NCBI GenBank assembly: GCA_900095095.1
Contig: FMBT01000305.1
Location: 485,115-549,114 of the forward strand
Direction of reading: 5' to 3'
Length of the DNA stretch: 64,000 bases
From: Fragilariopsis cylindrus CCMP1102
Lineage: Eukaryota; Bacillariophyta; Bacillariophyceae; Bacillariales; Bacillariaceae
A program made the position numbers and the translations under genes. Below, one piece after another: positions 61,584-64,000 of the stretch (its first letter is position 1; each line of letters opens with the position of its first letter). The notes beneath the pieces were generated by a model. That model had not been told where the DNA came from. It was given only the letters and a program-made list of their open reading frames with translations, and ran no database searches.

Positions 61584-62482
61584 ATGGTAAGGTGCAATTG
61601 ACGACATTCGAGTACTAGTAGTACTGCGTATCATGCTGTTGATCGGCGGAGATCGTCGATAGTCTTTTGGGTTAATTTTTGAATTTTCAGTCGTATTGTA
61701 ATATCTGTGCGTTTCTTTAATGCTCCGAGTGTTCATATTTAAAGTGAAACCTTTTCGGCACTTGGTCCCGAACCAGTTGAGAAAGTACTGTACCGACCTT
61801 GAGGTTTGTCACGGGGTCTTAGCACCTCGAAAATGGCACATCTTCATAGTAATAGTGCCTATGATCGAGTTGTAAAGCGTCGTAGTAAATACTGGTAGAA
61901 GACGTGACCTATCGTCGTTCAATACAAGGAGATGGGCATTGACATGTGGGTCATACACATACAATACACTTCGTTCAATTAAATTACCCGGTTTATCTTC
62001 CAGTAACACTCACTCCTCGTCGTCTTTCTTTTACAAAATAAAATAAAATATAAAAACTACAGAGCAGCGGTGTGGCAGTAGAAGATGAAATTGGAGAAAA
62101 ATTCCAGGATTTTAAACTCCAAAAATCACCCATCCGATACTACGTATACAAAATTGAAAACAAGAAGACGATCGTGATTGCTAGTTCTGGTGAACGAAGT
62201 GCAACCTATGCTGATTTTGTGAAAGATTTACCGGAAAATGAACCCCGATACGGATTAATTGATTTGGATTTTGAAACAAAGGATGGTCGTCCAACCTCGA
62301 AACTTGTTTTTATTTCATGGGTTCCCGATACTGCCTCAGTTAGAGAAAAAATGCTTTACTCTTCCTCAAAGGAATCGATCAAAGCCGCATTGAATGGTGT
62401 TGGTATCCATATTAACGCCACAGATTCAGCTGAATTGGATCTAGATGATTCTATTTTACCTGTAGTGAAGAAATTCGCTTAA
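61584..62482 (+). CDS. ADF/cofilin actin-depolymerising factor
   Basis: Exon 1 contributes only the ATG (61584-61586). The intron 61587-62062 (GTAAGG ... CTACAG) follows directly, and exon 2 (62063-62482) gives the rest. Product of 140 residues, normal for the family. It begins MSSGVAVEDE, the conserved N-terminus whose Ser controls actin binding in animals and plants. Further family marks are FQDFKLQK, a Y-x-V/I-Y-K-I-E strand, the RYGLIDLDFET core, and the actin-binding long helix VREKMLYSSSKESIKAAL, followed by the LNGVGIHI G/F-site strand. It severs and depolymerises actin filaments in the cytoplasm. Splicing right after the start codon also occurs in animal and plant cofilin genes. Confidence 0.95.
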
Positions 62483-63819
62483 AAGACAGAAAGAGAGTTA
62501 TTTAGATGAAGATATATTGATACAATTATTTGAGAAAGAAAAGAAGAAAACTACGAATAGATGCGCCCGGGAGGGAAATGTTGTATGAGGTATATACGTG
62601 AATAATATTTTTACTTACTGTATAATGTTTTTGAGTGTTGATTATATATATACACCCGTATTTTATTTTTTCGTCCACTGGAAATAGCGCTGTTGACGAA
62701 GAATGAAAACGAAAAACATGATAGAGAATCTTATTGGGAAAACTTCCAAAATTTCTATCTAAATCATTTTTGTATGATAATAATATGTAATGTACGAGCC
62801 GAAAAATATTTTTAAAGCAACTATGAAATTTATTTGTATTCCTTATCTTTTTTTCTTATATTAGCAACTAGGTCAGTTTCTTTCGAGAAAGACGTCGTCC
62901 AATTCTTTTTCAAGATATGTGTGTGACTGTGACTGTGACTGTGATTGTAATGTATGCTGTAAATTGTATTGCTTGCATTTTTTGCTGTAGGTGGTTCCAC
63001 TGGAAAAAGTCAAGTATGCCACCAAAAAAAGTGTCATGAGTCGAGTGCAATAATGAAAAAATGTACTGTACTGTACTATATATGATGTAATCCAGCATCG
63101 ATGTTCCGGAAAAGCTCCTAAAATCGTGATCTGAAAATAGTGTGCTCCAAAGACAAAGAAAAAAACTGGTAATTTGCAGCAAGAGTCAGTTTGACATATG
63201 ATGATGATAACCTTCAACAACAACAGCTGCTTTTTTAATACTTCATGTTGTGCATATGATATTGTGTTTCATGAAAAAACAGCAACTATAATATATCATT
63301 GTGTCAGATCCAAATTTCCATTTACATGAGCAGTAATGGGTATGGAACAGAATAACAAATCGTGATGTTGTGTATGCTAGTCCAACTGAAAAATAGTATA
63401 GTGCAGAACAAAAAACAAGAAATATATTTAGGTGGTGCTGAGACCAATTTTGTTCAGTTAATTCTACACTAAAATATCAGTGCTATTCTAGGCACAAATG
63501 ACACATACAACAGTCTATTTGAGGGGTATAACATATGACTTTTTACTAGGTATCTTCCAACTAGCTAGGGCTATGCATGCATGGTACAAGACTAAAACAA
63601 ATTGATAAATAGACAATAAATCTGAGATATTGTCATAACTAACTGTACGCAGGACGGACACGACTCACTCGACTCTCGTGACTCACTTTTCCTAATTTAC
63701 CTCCTTACTAAAGAGTCGCTACACTTTGTTAGTACTACTGCCGACAATGAACTCGTAACTAAGTGCAACGTCTAGCGTAACAAATAAATTTAAAATAATT
63801 TTAAAAAAAGTATTTCACC
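62483..63819. other. Intergenic 1.3 kb with short TGTGAC and TACTG repeats
   Basis: No gene supported on either strand. (TGTGAC)n-like repeat at about 62920-62945 and TACTG repeats at about 63063-63077. Confidence 0.6.
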
Positions 63820-64000
63820 ATGGTATCAATTAACGTAGCAGAATTATCTGCCTGTCAAAAGGAGGAACTTATTGCTTCATTGTCCTGTCTTGTTGCCAAA
63901 GGTGGTGAAATTACATCAGAAACACTACAAGCAGTTGCAACCGCGTCTGGAAACACCTTACCAGCTGGTTTGGCAGCACTTTTCGCGAATGTTGTTTTCA
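63820..64000 (+). CDS. 60S acidic ribosomal protein P1-like, N-terminal part (runs off the window)
   Basis: ATG at 63820 in a CACCATGG context, open for 60 codons to the window edge. It reads EELIASLSCLVAKGGEITSETLQAV-type helices, then ASGN and LAALFANVVF. This has the helix pattern and length of the dimerisation domain of eukaryotic P1 stalk proteins (LA..Y..LIL.D....IT..KI..L..A.G......W..LFA). P1/P2 dimers form the ribosomal stalk that recruits elongation factors. The acidic C-terminal tail that would confirm it lies outside the window. Confidence 0.6.
   Translation, partial: MVSINVAELSACQKEELIASLSCLVAKGGEITSETLQAVATASGNTLPAGLAALFANVVF

Overview
The window looks like nuclear DNA of a diatom or closely related ochrophyte alga. 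Genes have short GT-AG introns (about 140-480 bp). Proteins are rich in poly-Q, poly-N, poly-D and poly-S tracts. Several predicted proteins start with a signal peptide followed by a short transit region with Phe near the cleavage site (for example the aldolase, APAAAFTP), the bipartite plastid signal of red-derived secondary plastids. The enolase instead carries a mitochondrial-type leader, as expected where the lower half of glycolysis is mitochondrial. I found no credible rRNA, tRNA, CRISPR array or bacterial operon.

Layout. 0-4 kb: 5' part of an unknown gene and a methyltransferase with a zinc knuckle, both on -. 4-11.5 kb: a three-exon WD40/double-bromodomain gene (BRWD/PHIP type). 11.7-15.2 kb: a multispanning J-protein on - and a protochlorophyllide-reductase-like SDR on +. 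15.5-18.1 kb: an unknown low-complexity gene with a broken frame. 18.7-22.4 kb: a large protein with three copies of a putative zinc-binding domain. 23-24.8 kb: a YqaJ-like PD-(D/E)xK nuclease homologue with a signal peptide. 24.9-28.0 kb: a plastid-targeted NmrA-like SDR gene cut in two by about 1.8 kb that carries an unrelated frameshifted ORF.

28.13-38.77 kb is one mobile element, a tyrosine-recombinase retrotransposon of the DIRS order with PAT/Ngaro-type split direct repeats (A1 - ORFs - B1 - A2 - B2). It has a gag-like ORF, reverse transcriptase/RNase H, and a tyrosine recombinase preceded by a PHD-like finger. A 259-residue ORF lies antisense between the recombinase and repeat B1. A -1 shift inside RNase H and a TGA near the end of gag suggest this copy is decaying.

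39-47.3 kb is a housekeeping block: NF-YC-like factor (-), mitochondrial-type enolase (+), plastid class II aldolase (-) and an Arc1p/AIMP1-like tRNA-binding protein (+). Enolase and aldolase, two glycolytic enzymes for different organelles, are tail to tail. 47.3-50.7 kb is gene-poor and contains a 145-bp tandem duplication. 50.7-64 kb: an ankyrin-type protein, a secreted or plastid unknown with a truncated paralogue 2.5 kb away, a TylF-like methyltransferase with an N-terminal helical region, a small signal-peptide protein, an ORMDL-family protein, ADF/cofilin with an intron directly after the ATG, and the 5' end of a ribosomal P1-like gene.

Exon boundaries were inferred by reading splice sites and checking phase. 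They are firm where a conserved protein is restored (BRWD intron 2, NF-YC, enolase, aldolase, cofilin) and tentative elsewhere.
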